Shown here in pieces: positions 52,710 through 61,149 of a stretch of 64,000 nt of DNA. The stretch comes from Tolypothrix sp. NIES-4075. Lineage in GTDB: Bacteria; Cyanobacteriota; Cyanobacteriia; Cyanobacteriales; Nostocaceae. Under the pieces are notes generated by a model, which did no database searches, was not told the DNA's origin, and worked only from the letters and a program-made list of their open reading frames with translations. Location: assembly GCF_002218085.1 (NCBI RefSeq), contig NZ_BDUC01000004.1, forward strand, positions 717,792 through 781,791. Reading direction: 5' to 3'. Numbering within the stretch: position 1 is the stretch's first letter; every line of letters starts with the position of its first letter. A program made the position numbers and the translations under genes.

Positions 52710-52867
52710 TGTTGTCGCGGTACGCGCAATGCACCATCAATAATATAAGATGCATTAGTTTTAACTGTAGGGTCTGGCTTAAAGCGGTGTGGATGTTCCT
52801 CCCGCTTTAGAGTCCGTAGTGTTGTCGCGGTATGCGTAACGCACCATCAATAATATAAGGTGCATCA
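52710..52867. repeat. Two direct copies of a 48-bp repeat
   Basis: Copies at 52710-52757 and 52820-52867 (starting TGTTGTCGCGGTA and TGTTGTCGCGGTAT, each holding GCACCATCAATAATATAAG) differ at about four positions, period 110 bp. Non-coding. Confidence 0.85.
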
Positions 52868-52870
52868 TTA

Positions 52871-53165
52871 CTACACCACACCAGCTTGAAAAATCTGGTT
52901 TGCGGTGAGGTTCAAATCCAAAAAAGTTGGGGATACAATGCGATCGCTATCTCGAAACTTGGTTATTTGATATTCCCCATCAACTAAGTTACAGACGGAT
53001 ATTGTCGGTTGTTTGGGGTTGCCGATAAAATTACGTCCACCCAACGCAGCATAATCCACAATCCAGTATTCAGGTATGCCCATTTCCTCATAGTCAGCAT
53101 ATTTGAAGTGATAATCCTGTGCGCCAGTTGCTTGATACAACCTCAATAACCAAGGGTATCGATGC
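52871..53165 (-). pseudogene. Uma2 (DUF820) family pseudogene, frameshifted and truncated
   Basis: The C-terminal 80 residues of a Uma2 PD-(D/E)XK-fold protein (DYHFKYADYEEMGIPEYWIVDY to LTANQIFQ) are in one frame. The preceding conserved part PLVIEVVSSNWR is in another, joined by a one-base insertion near 53120. The N-terminal half is absent: upstream sequence lacks the family's catalytic Asp motif and soon reaches the divergent BrnA-like gene. It is clearly non-functional. Confidence 0.75.
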
Positions 53166-53202
53166 AGCCAAACTAATGAAATTAGAGTGATTTTTTGGTT
53201 TG

Positions 53203-53682
53203 ATGCCTAAAAAAAGCGTTATCAGCAATACCTCAAGACCCGACTGGTCTAGAATTGATGCGATGACGGACAATGAAATTGACACGTCAGATATTCTGCC
53301 TCTTACAGACGAGTTTTTTTCAAAAGCAAAATTGCGGATGCCTTTTTCGTCATTAGCTACCGCTGCTATTCGTGTTGATTCTGAGACTTTGGCATGGTTT
53401 CAATCAAAGGGTGAAGAGGCTGAACATCTGACGGAAGAAAGATATTGCGCTTCGTTTCAATGTTACCTGCTGCTGCTGAACAGAACCGTTACAAAGCGCG
53501 ATCGCCCAAGTGCAACGCCAACTAAATTAATTCCTACTCCTCACCCTTTGGATATCGCTGCATCAATTCCCTCACCTGCTCTGCATGATATGAGCTTCTT
53601 GTCAAGGGCGAGGAAACAACTTGTAAAAATCCGATTTCTTCGCCGAAAGCTTTCCAAGCGGCGAATTGTTCTGGATGAATGA
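53203..53682 (+). CDS. Orphan BrnA-like antitoxin with abnormal C-terminus
   Basis: The N-terminal 75 or so residues (DWSRIDAMTDNEIDTSDILPLTDEFFSKAKLRMP, VDSETLAWFQSKGEE) match BrnA antitoxins. BrnA normally ends by about residue 90-100 after a ribbon-helix-helix INAVLRxY segment; here that segment is replaced by unrelated Cys/Leu-rich sequence. The frame runs on to 160 aa, overlapping lipA by 149 bases on the other strand. No BrnT toxin gene precedes it. It is probably a decayed antitoxin remnant; the part past about 53460 is unlikely to be real. Confidence 0.5.
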   Translation: MPKKSVISNTSRPDWSRIDAMTDNEIDTSDILPLTDEFFSKAKLRMPFSSLATAAIRVDSETLAWFQSKGEEAEHLTEERYCASFQCYLLLLNRTVTKRDRPSATPTKLIPTPHPLDIAASIPSPALHDMSFLSRARKQLVKIRFLRRKLSKRRIVLDE

Positions 53683-54412
53683 AGTTATCGACTTTCAGAT
53701 GCTTTTGACTGGGTTGGAGATATTGTCCAATTGTCAAGATATCGCAATCGACATTCCGCAAATCTTGCATACAGGCGCGGATTTCTTCATCGGTTTCACC
53801 CAGTCCAACCATAATACCGGATTTGGTGTAAATTTTCGGTGCAAGTTGACGCGATCGCCTGATTAATTCCAACGTCCTGTCATAATTACCTTGGGGACGC
53901 ACTCGACGATACAGACGTGGAACGGTTTCTGTATTATGGTTGAGAACTTCTGGGGCAGCTTGCAAAATTACCGCCAAAGCATTCCAGTTAGCACACAAGT
54001 CAGGAATTAGCACTTCAATTGTGGTGTGAGGTGAGACGGTGCGAATTCCTTCAATACAACCAACAAATTGCGAAGCACCACCATCGGGTAAATCATCGCG
54101 GTTTACAGAAGTGATTACCACATGATTTAATTTCATGCGTCTTACAGCTTCTGCTAATCGTGCGGGTTCGGTGGGGTCTAATGCTTTGGGTTTTTTCTCA
54201 AAATCGATATCACAGTAGGGACAAGCGCGTGTACAAGCAGGTCCCATAATCAAAAACGTGGCAGTACCAGCATTGAAGCACTCACCAATATTCGGACAGG
54301 ATGCTTCTTCGCAAACGGTATTCAGGGCTAAATCCCGCAAAATTTCTTTAACGTTACCGACGCGCTCCCATTGAGGGGCTTTTACCCGCAACCAGTCTGG
54401 TTTAACTGTCAC
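53534..54412 (-). CDS. lipA: Lipoyl synthase
   Basis: 292 aa radical-SAM enzyme inserting two sulfurs into octanoyl groups on 2-oxoacid dehydrogenase complexes. The auxiliary cluster motif C34-x4-C39-x5-C45 (CEEASCPNIGEC) and the radical-SAM motif C60-x3-C64-x2-C67 (CTRACPYC) are both present. Also DDLPDGGA, VLNHNTETVPRLY, GLGETDEEI and the C-terminal SSYHAEQ with the cluster-binding Ser. The family carries two [4Fe-4S] clusters. Full length; start at 54412. Confidence 0.97.
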   Translation of the reverse strand: MTVKPDWLRVKAPQWERVGNVKEILRDLALNTVCEEASCPNIGECFNAGTATFLIMGPACTRACPYCDIDFEKKPKALDPTEPARLAEAVRRMKLNHVVITSVNRDDLPDGGASQFVGCIEGIRTVSPHTTIEVLIPDLCANWNALAVILQAAPEVLNHNTETVPRLYRRVRPQGNYDRTLELIRRSRQLAPKIYTKSGIMVGLGETDEEIRACMQDLRNVDCDILTIGQYLQPSQKHLKVDNFIHPEQFAAWKAFGEEIGFLQVVSSPLTRSSYHAEQVRELMQRYPKGEE

Positions 54413-54614
54413 AATCCGCTTCTATCGAGATATACATTCGTTTATGGTAGCAAGCTTGCGGCAAGTTGGAAGGAAAGGAGTTACGAGTTTGGAGTTTGGA
54501 GTTTGAAGGAGCGGAGTTATTACTCCCCCTTGTCCCCCTTGTCCCCCCCTTGTTCCCTAGTTTGTAATTCATCACGGCTCATGTTATGCTGTGTATGATA
54601 TGCCATTTTTGTGG

Positions 54615-54688
<74 letters not shown>

Positions 54689-54695
54689 TTAATGT

Positions 54696-55214
54696 TGTAG
54701 AGCGACAAATTATTTGTCGCTCTAGATTTGCGTTCGCAATGTTCTTTGAGGCTTTTTATGATTTCCATTTTGAGCCTTTGCTCTCCAGAAAGCCTTAATT
54801 CTCCATCCTCGGAAAATCTTTCATCCAAAAATTCAACTGCTTTATCATCCTCGGCAAAATCATAGCCATCTTCTAAGCCCAAATCTTCTGAACCGAACAA
54901 CCCATCTTCTTCCAACTCAAATGGTTCACCTACATCCGAGTAAATCATAAGTGTTAGGGAATTTCCATATTAAGCAAGTATATTTATACTAATCCAAAAC
55001 GAGTTTAAGAAATGACACTTAATCTTTCGTTATTTTTATTTTTGACATATAATTTGTCGTCAAACTCCAAAAAAGACATTCAATGTGTCGCTTTCAATAT
55101 ATTCCGCTGGTAGAAGTCTAAAAATCATGAAAGCCAGATGAGGTGGACTTTTCTGGCTACTAAATGTTTTGACATATAATTTGTCGTTGCGGACAAATAA
55201 TTTGTCGCTCTACA
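54696..55214. mobile_element. Remnant of a type V-K CRISPR-associated (Tn7-like) transposon
   Basis: Both ends carry the same perfect 23-bp inverted repeat (begins TGTAGAGCGACAAATTATTT), very like V-K CAST ends as I remember them (TGTACAGTGACAAATTATCT). On the right side there are more TnsB-site-like repeats, with cores GACATATAATTTGTCG at 55041 and 55171 and GACATTCAATGTGTCG at about 55073. That end is therefore a left end (LE) with several binding sites. Next to it is a tnsB 5' fragment reading inward. No tnsC, tniQ, cas12k or CRISPR array remains. The flanks (AATGT and GATGA) are not a 5-bp duplication, so the two ends may not derive from one simple insertion. Confidence 0.7.
54724..54948 (-). 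pseudogene. N-terminal fragment of TnsB-like transposase
   Basis: About 75 codons from the ATG at 54948: an acidic leader followed by ELRLSGEQRLKMEIIKSLKEHCERKS. This lines up with the TnsB N-terminal segment LSEEAQVKLEVIQSLLEPCDR of V-K elements. The homology stops where the terminal palindrome begins. Beyond that the frame runs through the antisense of tRNA-Pro (DWIRTSDPFVP..), which is not real protein. DNA-binding and DDE domains are missing. Its position just inside the multi-site end is that of tnsB in CAST elements. Confidence 0.6.
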
Positions 55215-55427
55215 GATGAAGTCAGCAAAGACAGCACGTCCGAATATATTGAAGGTGCGAATACGTTGCCCTGTATTTAAATCAAATACGCTTATCCATT
55301 GGTCTTTACAAGTATAGTTATCTGTTTGTCCACAAGCAAATATTGTTCCATCAGGACTGAGAGCCATTGAAGTTATAAATCGTGTCTTTAAAATGTGGAC
55401 ACACTGAAATTTTTTGTACTGTTCCAT
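55215..55427 (-). pseudogene. WD40-repeat protein, 5' fragment interrupted by the CAST end
   Basis: 71 codons (MEQYKKFQCVHILKTRFITS, ALSPDGTIFACGQTDN, WISVFDLNTGQRIRTF) corresponding to a first WD40 blade. The frame enters the transposon terminal repeat exactly at base 55214, where the coding similarity ends. The rest of the gene is not found on the other side of the element, so the downstream part was deleted. Confidence 0.65.
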
Positions 55428-55591
55428 GCCGAGTTTATCGTTTTGCTTTTGGTTCTCTCGATTGTTCCAGCTTATTACTCTATATTTTCAAAAGAAAAAT
55501 CTGAGCGAAATTGAGATATAAAGTAGTGAACTATTTATCCTTGCCCTTTTTGTAATGGTAATTTAAGGGTGTAGCGTTTTAGGAGCTTGAC

Positions 55592-56308
55592 ATGAGCCAA
55601 GCAAAAGTTGCAGTAGTTGTCGGTGTGGGTCCAGGATTGGGAAGTGCGATCGCTCACAAATTTGCAAGCGAAAATTTTGCTGTCGGATTGATCGCCAGAA
55701 ACGCTGACCAACTTACCGAAATTCAAAGCGAAATTCAAACGAATGGTGGGACAGCATTGATTTTTCCGGCTGATGTGACAGACGCTGCATCTATCAAAGA
55801 TGCTTTTGCACAGATAAAATCACAACTTGATGCACCAGAAGTTCTAGTTTATAATGCCGGAGCCTTTCAAATGGCTGGTATTCTAGAACTTACACCAGAG
55901 CAATTTGAGAATAGCTGGAAAGTTAATTGTTTTGGCGCTTTTGTTGCCGCACAGCAAATTTTACCCGCAATGGTGGAACAAGGTAGAGGCACGATTTTAT
56001 TAACAGGTGCGACTGCTGCACTTAAAGGTTCTGCGAGGTTTTCGGCATTAGCGGTGGGTAAATTCGGCTTGAGAGCGCTGGCACAGTCTTTGGCAAGGGA
56101 ATTTGGTCCTCAAGGAATTCATGTGGCTCATATCGTCATTGATGGGATGATTAACACCGAAAGAGTGCGTGGGATGATACCAGAAAGAGAAGAACACACG
56201 CTACTTTCACCAGAAGCGATCGCTCAAAATTATTGGCAACTCTACAACCAAGATACCACCGCCTGGACTTTAGAACTTGATTTGCGACCTGCTGTAGAGA
56301 AATTTTAG
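55592..56308 (+). CDS. Atypical short-chain dehydrogenase/reductase-like protein
   Basis: 238 aa Rossmann-fold SDR. The cofactor loop reads GVGPGLG (residues 11-17) in place of the usual TGxxxGIG, and NAG is present (LVYNAGAF). The catalytic Y-x-x-x-K appears as L-A-V-G-K (FSALAVGKFGLRALAQ): the Lys is kept but the Tyr is replaced by Leu. I remember related proteins of this GVGPGLG type in bacteria. Catalysis by the classical mechanism is doubtful. Substrate unknown; the gene stands alone. Confidence 0.8.
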   Translation: MSQAKVAVVVGVGPGLGSAIAHKFASENFAVGLIARNADQLTEIQSEIQTNGGTALIFPADVTDAASIKDAFAQIKSQLDAPEVLVYNAGAFQMAGILELTPEQFENSWKVNCFGAFVAAQQILPAMVEQGRGTILLTGATAALKGSARFSALAVGKFGLRALAQSLAREFGPQGIHVAHIVIDGMINTERVRGMIPEREEHTLLSPEAIAQNYWQLYNQDTTAWTLELDLRPAVEKF

Positions 56309-56560
56309 TTTTTTAATACACTCACAAGCGATTAGTCAACTACTGTACGGCATATAGTTTCTTAATCATCACGCAGGATAGACATGCAAACATTGTCTGC
56401 CAATTGGCAGACTTTTTTCATTGCAAGTCGCTTATACCCTTTAATGAGGAAAGTCAGCGTTGGATGTCAAATAAACCACCGCTTGCCGGATATTCGGTCG
56501 TTAAGATGGTATCTTTATACGTCAACGCTTTCCTTACTAAAAAATCTCAGGAGAAAATTA

Positions 56561-56992
56561 ATGGCACAAGCAAAAAATGGTGATACTGTAATGGTTCACT
56601 ACACAGGCAAATTGACAGATGGCACAGTATTTGATTCTTCTACTGAACGTGACCCTTTGCAGTTCACCATAGGTGCAGGAGAAATCATTCCTGGTTTTGA
56701 ACAAGCGGTTCTGGGGATGAATACTGGTGAATCAAAAACTACAAAAATCCCCGTAGAGGAAGCTTACGGTTCACATCGTCCAGAAATGGTAGTAGAAGTT
56801 GAACGCGACCAAATGCCCCCCGAAATGGAACCAGAAGTAGGTCAGCAGATGCAAATTCAGCAACCCTCTGGACAAATTATTCCGGTGACGATCACTAATA
56901 TCTCTGACTCTACAGTTACTTTAGATGCGAATCATCCATTAGCTGGAGAAGATTTAATCTTCGATATTCAACTTGTAGATATCACTGATTAA
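56561..56992 (+). CDS. FKBP-type peptidyl-prolyl isomerase, SlyD-like
   Basis: 143 aa from the ATG at 56561, which follows AGGAGAAAA; a TTG frame from 56384 adds 59 residues without FKBP character and is rejected. It has FKBP core motifs (VHYTGKLTDGTVFDSS, GAGEIIPGFEQAVLGM, KIPVEEAYG) with an inserted flap domain (MEPEVGQQMQIQQPSGQ..VTLDANHPLAGEDL), the SlyD arrangement. The metal-binding His-rich tail of E. coli SlyD is absent. Cytoplasmic folding helper. Confidence 0.92.
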   Translation: MAQAKNGDTVMVHYTGKLTDGTVFDSSTERDPLQFTIGAGEIIPGFEQAVLGMNTGESKTTKIPVEEAYGSHRPEMVVEVERDQMPPEMEPEVGQQMQIQQPSGQIIPVTITNISDSTVTLDANHPLAGEDLIFDIQLVDITD

Positions 56993-57287
56993 ATGTTAGT
57001 AGTTAGTAGTTAGTTGTTGGTTGGAGCGTTGTTGATTGATGGTCTACAGTCAAAATAATTCATAAAGGAGGTAATTCATAATTCGCGCATTGCAATTAGT
57101 GGGGGCAAAAAAGCGCCACTAATTGTTCGCCTTTGGCGTTCGGTGAAGGGTAGACCACGCTCAATTGAAGTCGGTGGTGTTCAGCTTTATCCTTTTTTAA
57201 TTATGAATTATGAATTATGAATTAATAATTATTTGATCAATAGTTATCTACGATCGCACTAACTACTAACTACAAATTCTCAAAACT

Positions 57288-58460
57288 TCATTTATCTTCT
57301 TTCTGGGGATTTTCTGACGGATGTGTTTCAGTTGTTTGGTCAGCATCTAGAGAAGGCTGGTCAGAAACAAGGACTAATTCTGTTTCTCTGTTAGATTTAT
57401 TTCCCCATTGATCTAAAACATCTTTAATTAAGACTTCTTGCACCCAAATTTTAGCAACAACGGTCAAAGGTAACGCTAAGAATAATCCTAAAAAGCCAAA
57501 GAAGGTGACAAAGAAAAGTTGAGAAATTAAGGTGACAGCGGGAAGCAATGACACCTGACGTGCCATGACAATTGGGGTGATGAAATTGCTTTCTGTTTGC
57601 TGAATAAAAAAGTAAAGAACCAATACAGCGAGGGATTTCCAAGGTGCATCTAAAAGCGCGATCGCCATTGCCGGAATTACACTCATCGTTGGACCCAGAT
57701 TTGGAATCAAGTTCAAAAATCCCGCCAACACTCCTAAAGCAAGCGCTGCTTTTACACCTAAAACTGATAAGCCAGTTACACTTAACAATCCCACTACACT
57801 CATCGCAATGAAAGCGCCTATTACCCATCCCTCTAATGAAACTTCACATTTATCTAAAATTCCATCCACCCGCCGCCGATAAAATGAGGGAAACAGCCGT
57901 ATAAATACTTTACGATAAGCTAGGGGAGCGGCTAAAAACATTCCTGTTAAAACTAGCACTAGCAAAATTTTTAAAACTACTTCTAAAGTGCCAGAAACAA
58001 ATGTAAAAGAGCTTCCCAAAGCGCGATTTATTAAAGGTTGTGCTTGTTGGATTAAACTATTTACATCAGGTATATATGGTGTAAGTTCAGTAGGAACGCG
58101 AGTTTCTGCTTGGTCAAGCCAACTGTTAAAACGTTGAAATCCTTGGGGAACTCGAAGCGTTAGTTCTTGGAACTGCTGTGTAAAAGGCGGTACAATCAGC
58201 CAGAAAAAGCCTACGACTCCAGCCAAAAAAATCGCTACCGACAGAACTACGGCAAGTCCACGTCCCAACCCCATGCGTTGCAAGCGTTTCGCCAGCCGAT
58301 TTAAAGTGGTGGCTAATACAATCGCGGCAAACATCAGTAAAAGTACGTCCTTTATTTGCCACAAGATGTATAACGAGATAACGAGGGCGATTAAGCCGAT
58401 CCATTGACCTAGATTCACAGGCTGTCTCCGAACTGTTGGCGAGATGCATTTTCTTTTCAA
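57288..58460 (-). CDS. AI-2E family transporter (PerM/TqsA-like)
   Basis: 390 aa with about eight TM helices: a cluster of three near the N-terminus, then a soluble region (residues about 90-150), then five C-terminal helices. Family marks are PNLGPTMSVIPAMAIALLD and QQTESNFITPIVMARQVSLLPAV. The C-terminal tail of about 40 residues is charged. Members export small molecules or ions; the substrate here is not known. The preceding 56993-57287 region has only repeats (TTAGTAGTTAGT, ATTATGAATTATGA). Confidence 0.9.
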   Translation of the reverse strand: MKRKCISPTVRRQPVNLGQWIGLIALVISLYILWQIKDVLLLMFAAIVLATTLNRLAKRLQRMGLGRGLAVVLSVAIFLAGVVGFFWLIVPPFTQQFQELTLRVPQGFQRFNSWLDQAETRVPTELTPYIPDVNSLIQQAQPLINRALGSSFTFVSGTLEVVLKILLVLVLTGMFLAAPLAYRKVFIRLFPSFYRRRVDGILDKCEVSLEGWVIGAFIAMSVVGLLSVTGLSVLGVKAALALGVLAGFLNLIPNLGPTMSVIPAMAIALLDAPWKSLAVLVLYFFIQQTESNFITPIVMARQVSLLPAVTLISQLFFVTFFGFLGLFLALPLTVVAKIWVQEVLIKDVLDQWGNKSNRETELVLVSDQPSLDADQTTETHPSENPQKEDK

Positions 58461-58512
58461 TGCAGCTAGATTAGCTGATTTTAGCTACTTCCGCTTGTAT
58501 CTGGGGAGTGGG

Positions 58513-58542
58513 GTAGAGACGCGAGGAACATCGCGTCTGTAT
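58513..58542. repeat. GTAGAGACGCGA-type palindrome
   Basis: GTAGAGACGCGA and TCGCGTCTGTAT arms (one mismatch) around a 6-base loop. Same family as 44203 and 42763. Confidence 0.8.
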
Positions 58543-58573
58543 AAAAGCAATTATTTCTCCCCATCCCCTCTCC

Positions 58574-58777
58574 CTATCCCCCACTCTCCCCCTCTCCCTT
58601 ACTGGGGAGTCGCGACAATAATGCGATCGCCATAATCAAACTTGGTGACAAAACCATAATTAATACGTTGGTTGTCGTCCCCCCAATCCCTAAACCCGGA
58701 CCGATATATCTAATCAGTAACGACAGCAAAGCCGAAAATACAAACACTTTAACCACAAATCCAATCTGATTTTCCAT
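58574..58777 (-). CDS. Small conserved-looking membrane protein
   Basis: 67 aa with two TM helices (FVVKVFVFSALLSLLIRYI and TNVLIMVLSPSLIMAIALLSRL) around a GPGLGIGGTTT loop. It is reminiscent of small hypothetical proteins I associate with cyanobacteria. The last residues (KGEGESGG) come from a purine-rich tract (GGGGAGAGGG), so the original end may have been altered. Function unknown. It could be cotranscribed with the gene at 57288-58460. Confidence 0.6.
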   Translation of the reverse strand: MENQIGFVVKVFVFSALLSLLIRYIGPGLGIGGTTTNVLIMVLSPSLIMAIALLSRLPSKGEGESGG

Positions 58778-58920
58778 AATTTAGTACGGCTATACGCATT
58801 TTTCTGTAGGGTTGACACTAAATAAGGCTGCTACGCTTAGTCTCTACAATAAATCTATAGTTACAAAGCTTAACAATTAGAAAGAAGGGGGGAGAAAAAG
58901 AGAGCGGGATAGGGAGAGGA

Positions 58921-58961
58921 GCCAGCGCCGTGGGGGGGTTGCCCCCGTTGAGGCGACTGGC
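58921..58961. repeat. GCCAGCGCCGTGGGGGG-type hairpin repeat
   Basis: GCCAG..CTGGC arms with inner GGGGG/CCCCC stem, flanked by a long purine-rich and then pyrimidine-rich (CTCCACTCC) tract reaching the ftsH leader. Same family as 52665-52705. Confidence 0.75.
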
Positions 58962-59065
58962 GTGGGGAGATGGGGGGAAAGAAGAATTATTCTCCTTGCC
59001 TCCCACTCTTCCACTCCTCCACTCCTCCACTCCCCACTCCCCAAAACTAGAGGGTACGTCAAAAA

Positions 59066-61003
59066 ATGCCTGTAGAAAAAAATAACAAACGACCCATCAA
59101 ACCGCCGAGAGTTAGGCAGTTTGGCGGCAGTTTCCTGATTCTGCTGACTATTCTGTTATTGCTTAACTTTATTGTTCCTAGCTTCTTTGGTCCGCGATTG
59201 CCGCAAGTTGCTTATAGTGATTTTATTACGGCTGTGGAAGCTGGTAAAGTAGATAAGGCAATTGTTGGTGGCGATCGCATTGAATATTCAATTCCGACGC
59301 AAACGCCAGATGGTAAGCCAGCTGAACAAATATTCCAAACTACACCAGTAGCTTACGATCTGGATTTACCAAAGATTCTCCGCGAGCATAATGTACAATT
59401 TGCTGCACCACAACCAGACCAAAATGGCTGGATTGGCACTTTAATTAGTTGGGTGTTTCCACCGTTAATTTTTATTGCAATTTGGGGCTTTTTCCTCAAT
59501 CGTCAGGGAGGTGGTGCGGCTGCACTGACTGTAGGTAAAAGCAAGGCTCGGATTTCTTCTGATGGCAGCACTGGTGTTAAATTTACAGATGTGGCTGGTG
59601 TTGATGAAGCCAAAGTCGAGCTAGAAGAGATTGTTGATTTTCTGAAAAATGCTGACAAATATACCCGCTTAGGTGCGAAAATACCTAAAGGAGCGTTGCT
59701 GGTGGGACCTCCAGGAACGGGTAAGACAATGTTAGCCAAGGCGATCGCTGGGGAAGCGGGTGTTCCTTTCTTCAGTATCTCCGGTTCCGAGTTTATCGAA
59801 TTATTCGTTGGTGTGGGTGCGGCACGGGTGCGCGATTTGTTTGAACAAGCGAAAAAACAAGCACCTTGTATTGTCTTTATCGACGAGTTAGACGCACTTG
59901 GGAAATCTCGCGGTGGTGCTGGTGGGTTCGTCGGTGGTAACGATGAACGGGAACAAACCCTGAACCAGTTACTTACAGAAATGGACGGCTTTGACGCCAA
60001 CACAGGTGTAATTATCATCGCTGCTACCAACCGTCCGGAAGTGTTAGATCCAGCTTTACGTCGTCCGGGACGCTTTGACCGCCAAGTTGTGGTAGACCGT
60101 CCTGATAAAATTGGTCGAGAAGCGATTCTCAATGTTCATGCGAGAAACGTTAAATTGGCTGAGGATGTTAACTTAGCTACGATCGCTATCCGCACACCTG
60201 GCTTTGCTGGGGCAGATTTAGCGAACTTGGTGAATGAAGCCGCATTACTAGCAGCGCGTCAAAATCGGGAAGCTGTAATTATGGCTGATTTCAACGAAGC
60301 GATCGAGCGGTTGATTGCCGGTTTAGAAAAGCGATCGCGCGTACTCAATGAAACTGAGAAGAAGACTGTAGCTTATCACGAAGTTGGTCACGCTATCATC
60401 GGTGCATTGATGCCCGGAGCTGGTAAAGTTGAAAAAATCTCCGTTGTGCCGCGTGGTATAGGTGCATTGGGTTATACAATTCAAATGCCGGAAGAAGACC
60501 GCTTCTTGATGGTTGAAGACGAAATTCGCGGACGCATTGCCACTTTGTTGGGTGGACGTTCCGCTGAAGAAATCGTGTTTGGTAAAGTCTCCACAGGTGC
60601 GGGTGACGACATCCAGAAAGCCACAGATATGGCAGAACGTTACGTTACTGTCTACGGCATGAGTGATAAACTTGGTCCGGTGGCATTTGAGAAGACGCAA
60701 CAGCAGTTTATCGAAGGTTACAGCAATCCGCGTCGGTCGATTAGTCCAAAAGTCGCTGAGGAAATTGACCGCGAGATGAAGCAGATTGTGGATAATGCTC
60801 ACCACATTGCTTTAACCATTTTACAAGATAACCGCGACTTGTTAGAAGAAACCGCAGAGGAATTGCTGCAACATGAAGTTCTCGAAGGTGTAGAATTGCG
60901 GGAAAGACTTGCAAGAGCAAAAGCACCGAGCGAACTTAATGAATGGTTGCGTTCTGGGAAAGTGTCGGAAGATAAACCCTTGATGCAACATGTGTTGAAT
61001 TAG
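59066..61003 (+). CDS. ftsH: ATP-dependent zinc metalloprotease FtsH
   Basis: 645 aa. Two TM helices (residues about 21-42 and 124-144) bracket a periplasmic or lumenal domain. The AAA+ ATPase follows with Walker A GPPGTGKT (214-221), Walker B IVFIDELDAL, the second region of homology ATNRPEVLDPALRRPGRFDR, and the protease zinc motif HEVGH (438-442). Thylakoid FtsH complexes degrade damaged photosystem II D1 protein; which of the four cyanobacterial paralogues this is cannot be settled here. It is full length. Confidence 0.96.
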   Translation: MPVEKNNKRPIKPPRVRQFGGSFLILLTILLLLNFIVPSFFGPRLPQVAYSDFITAVEAGKVDKAIVGGDRIEYSIPTQTPDGKPAEQIFQTTPVAYDLDLPKILREHNVQFAAPQPDQNGWIGTLISWVFPPLIFIAIWGFFLNRQGGGAAALTVGKSKARISSDGSTGVKFTDVAGVDEAKVELEEIVDFLKNADKYTRLGAKIPKGALLVGPPGTGKTMLAKAIAGEAGVPFFSISGSEFIELFVGVGAARVRDLFEQAKKQAPCIVFIDELDALGKSRGGAGGFVGGNDEREQTLNQLLTEMDGFDANTGVIIIAATNRPEVLDPALRRPGRFDRQVVVDRPDKIGREAILNVHARNVKLAEDVNLATIAIRTPGFAGADLANLVNEAALLAARQNREAVIMADFNEAIERLIAGLEKRSRVLNETEKKTVAYHEVGHAIIGALMPGAGKVEKISVVPRGIGALGYTIQMPEEDRFLMVEDEIRGRIATLLGGRSAEEIVFGKVSTGAGDDIQKATDMAERYVTVYGMSDKLGPVAFEKTQQQFIEGYSNPRRSISPKVAEEIDREMKQIVDNAHHIALTILQDNRDLLEETAEELLQHEVLEGVELRERLARAKAPSELNEWLRSGKVSEDKPLMQHVLN

Positions 61004-61032
61004 TTGCTTCCCGCTTAAAGAATACCTAATTT

Positions 61033-61144
61033 AACGAACCGCCAAGAAGCCAAGTACGCCAAGGAATAAGAGTTGAAGAGAGTTTTTGCGCTCATTCCTA
61101 TCTCTTTTTCTTCCTTTGTGTCCTTGGCGTCTTGGCGGTTCGTT
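61033..61144. repeat. AACGAACCGCCAAG inverted-repeat element
   Basis: Perfect 14-base arms AACGAACCGCCAAG and CTTGGCGGTTCGTT, with further GCCAAGGA/TCCTTGGC inside, 112 bp in all. It lies between convergent ftsH and the DUF4058 gene and can also serve as terminator. Confidence 0.85.
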
Positions 61145-61149
61145 TTTTA

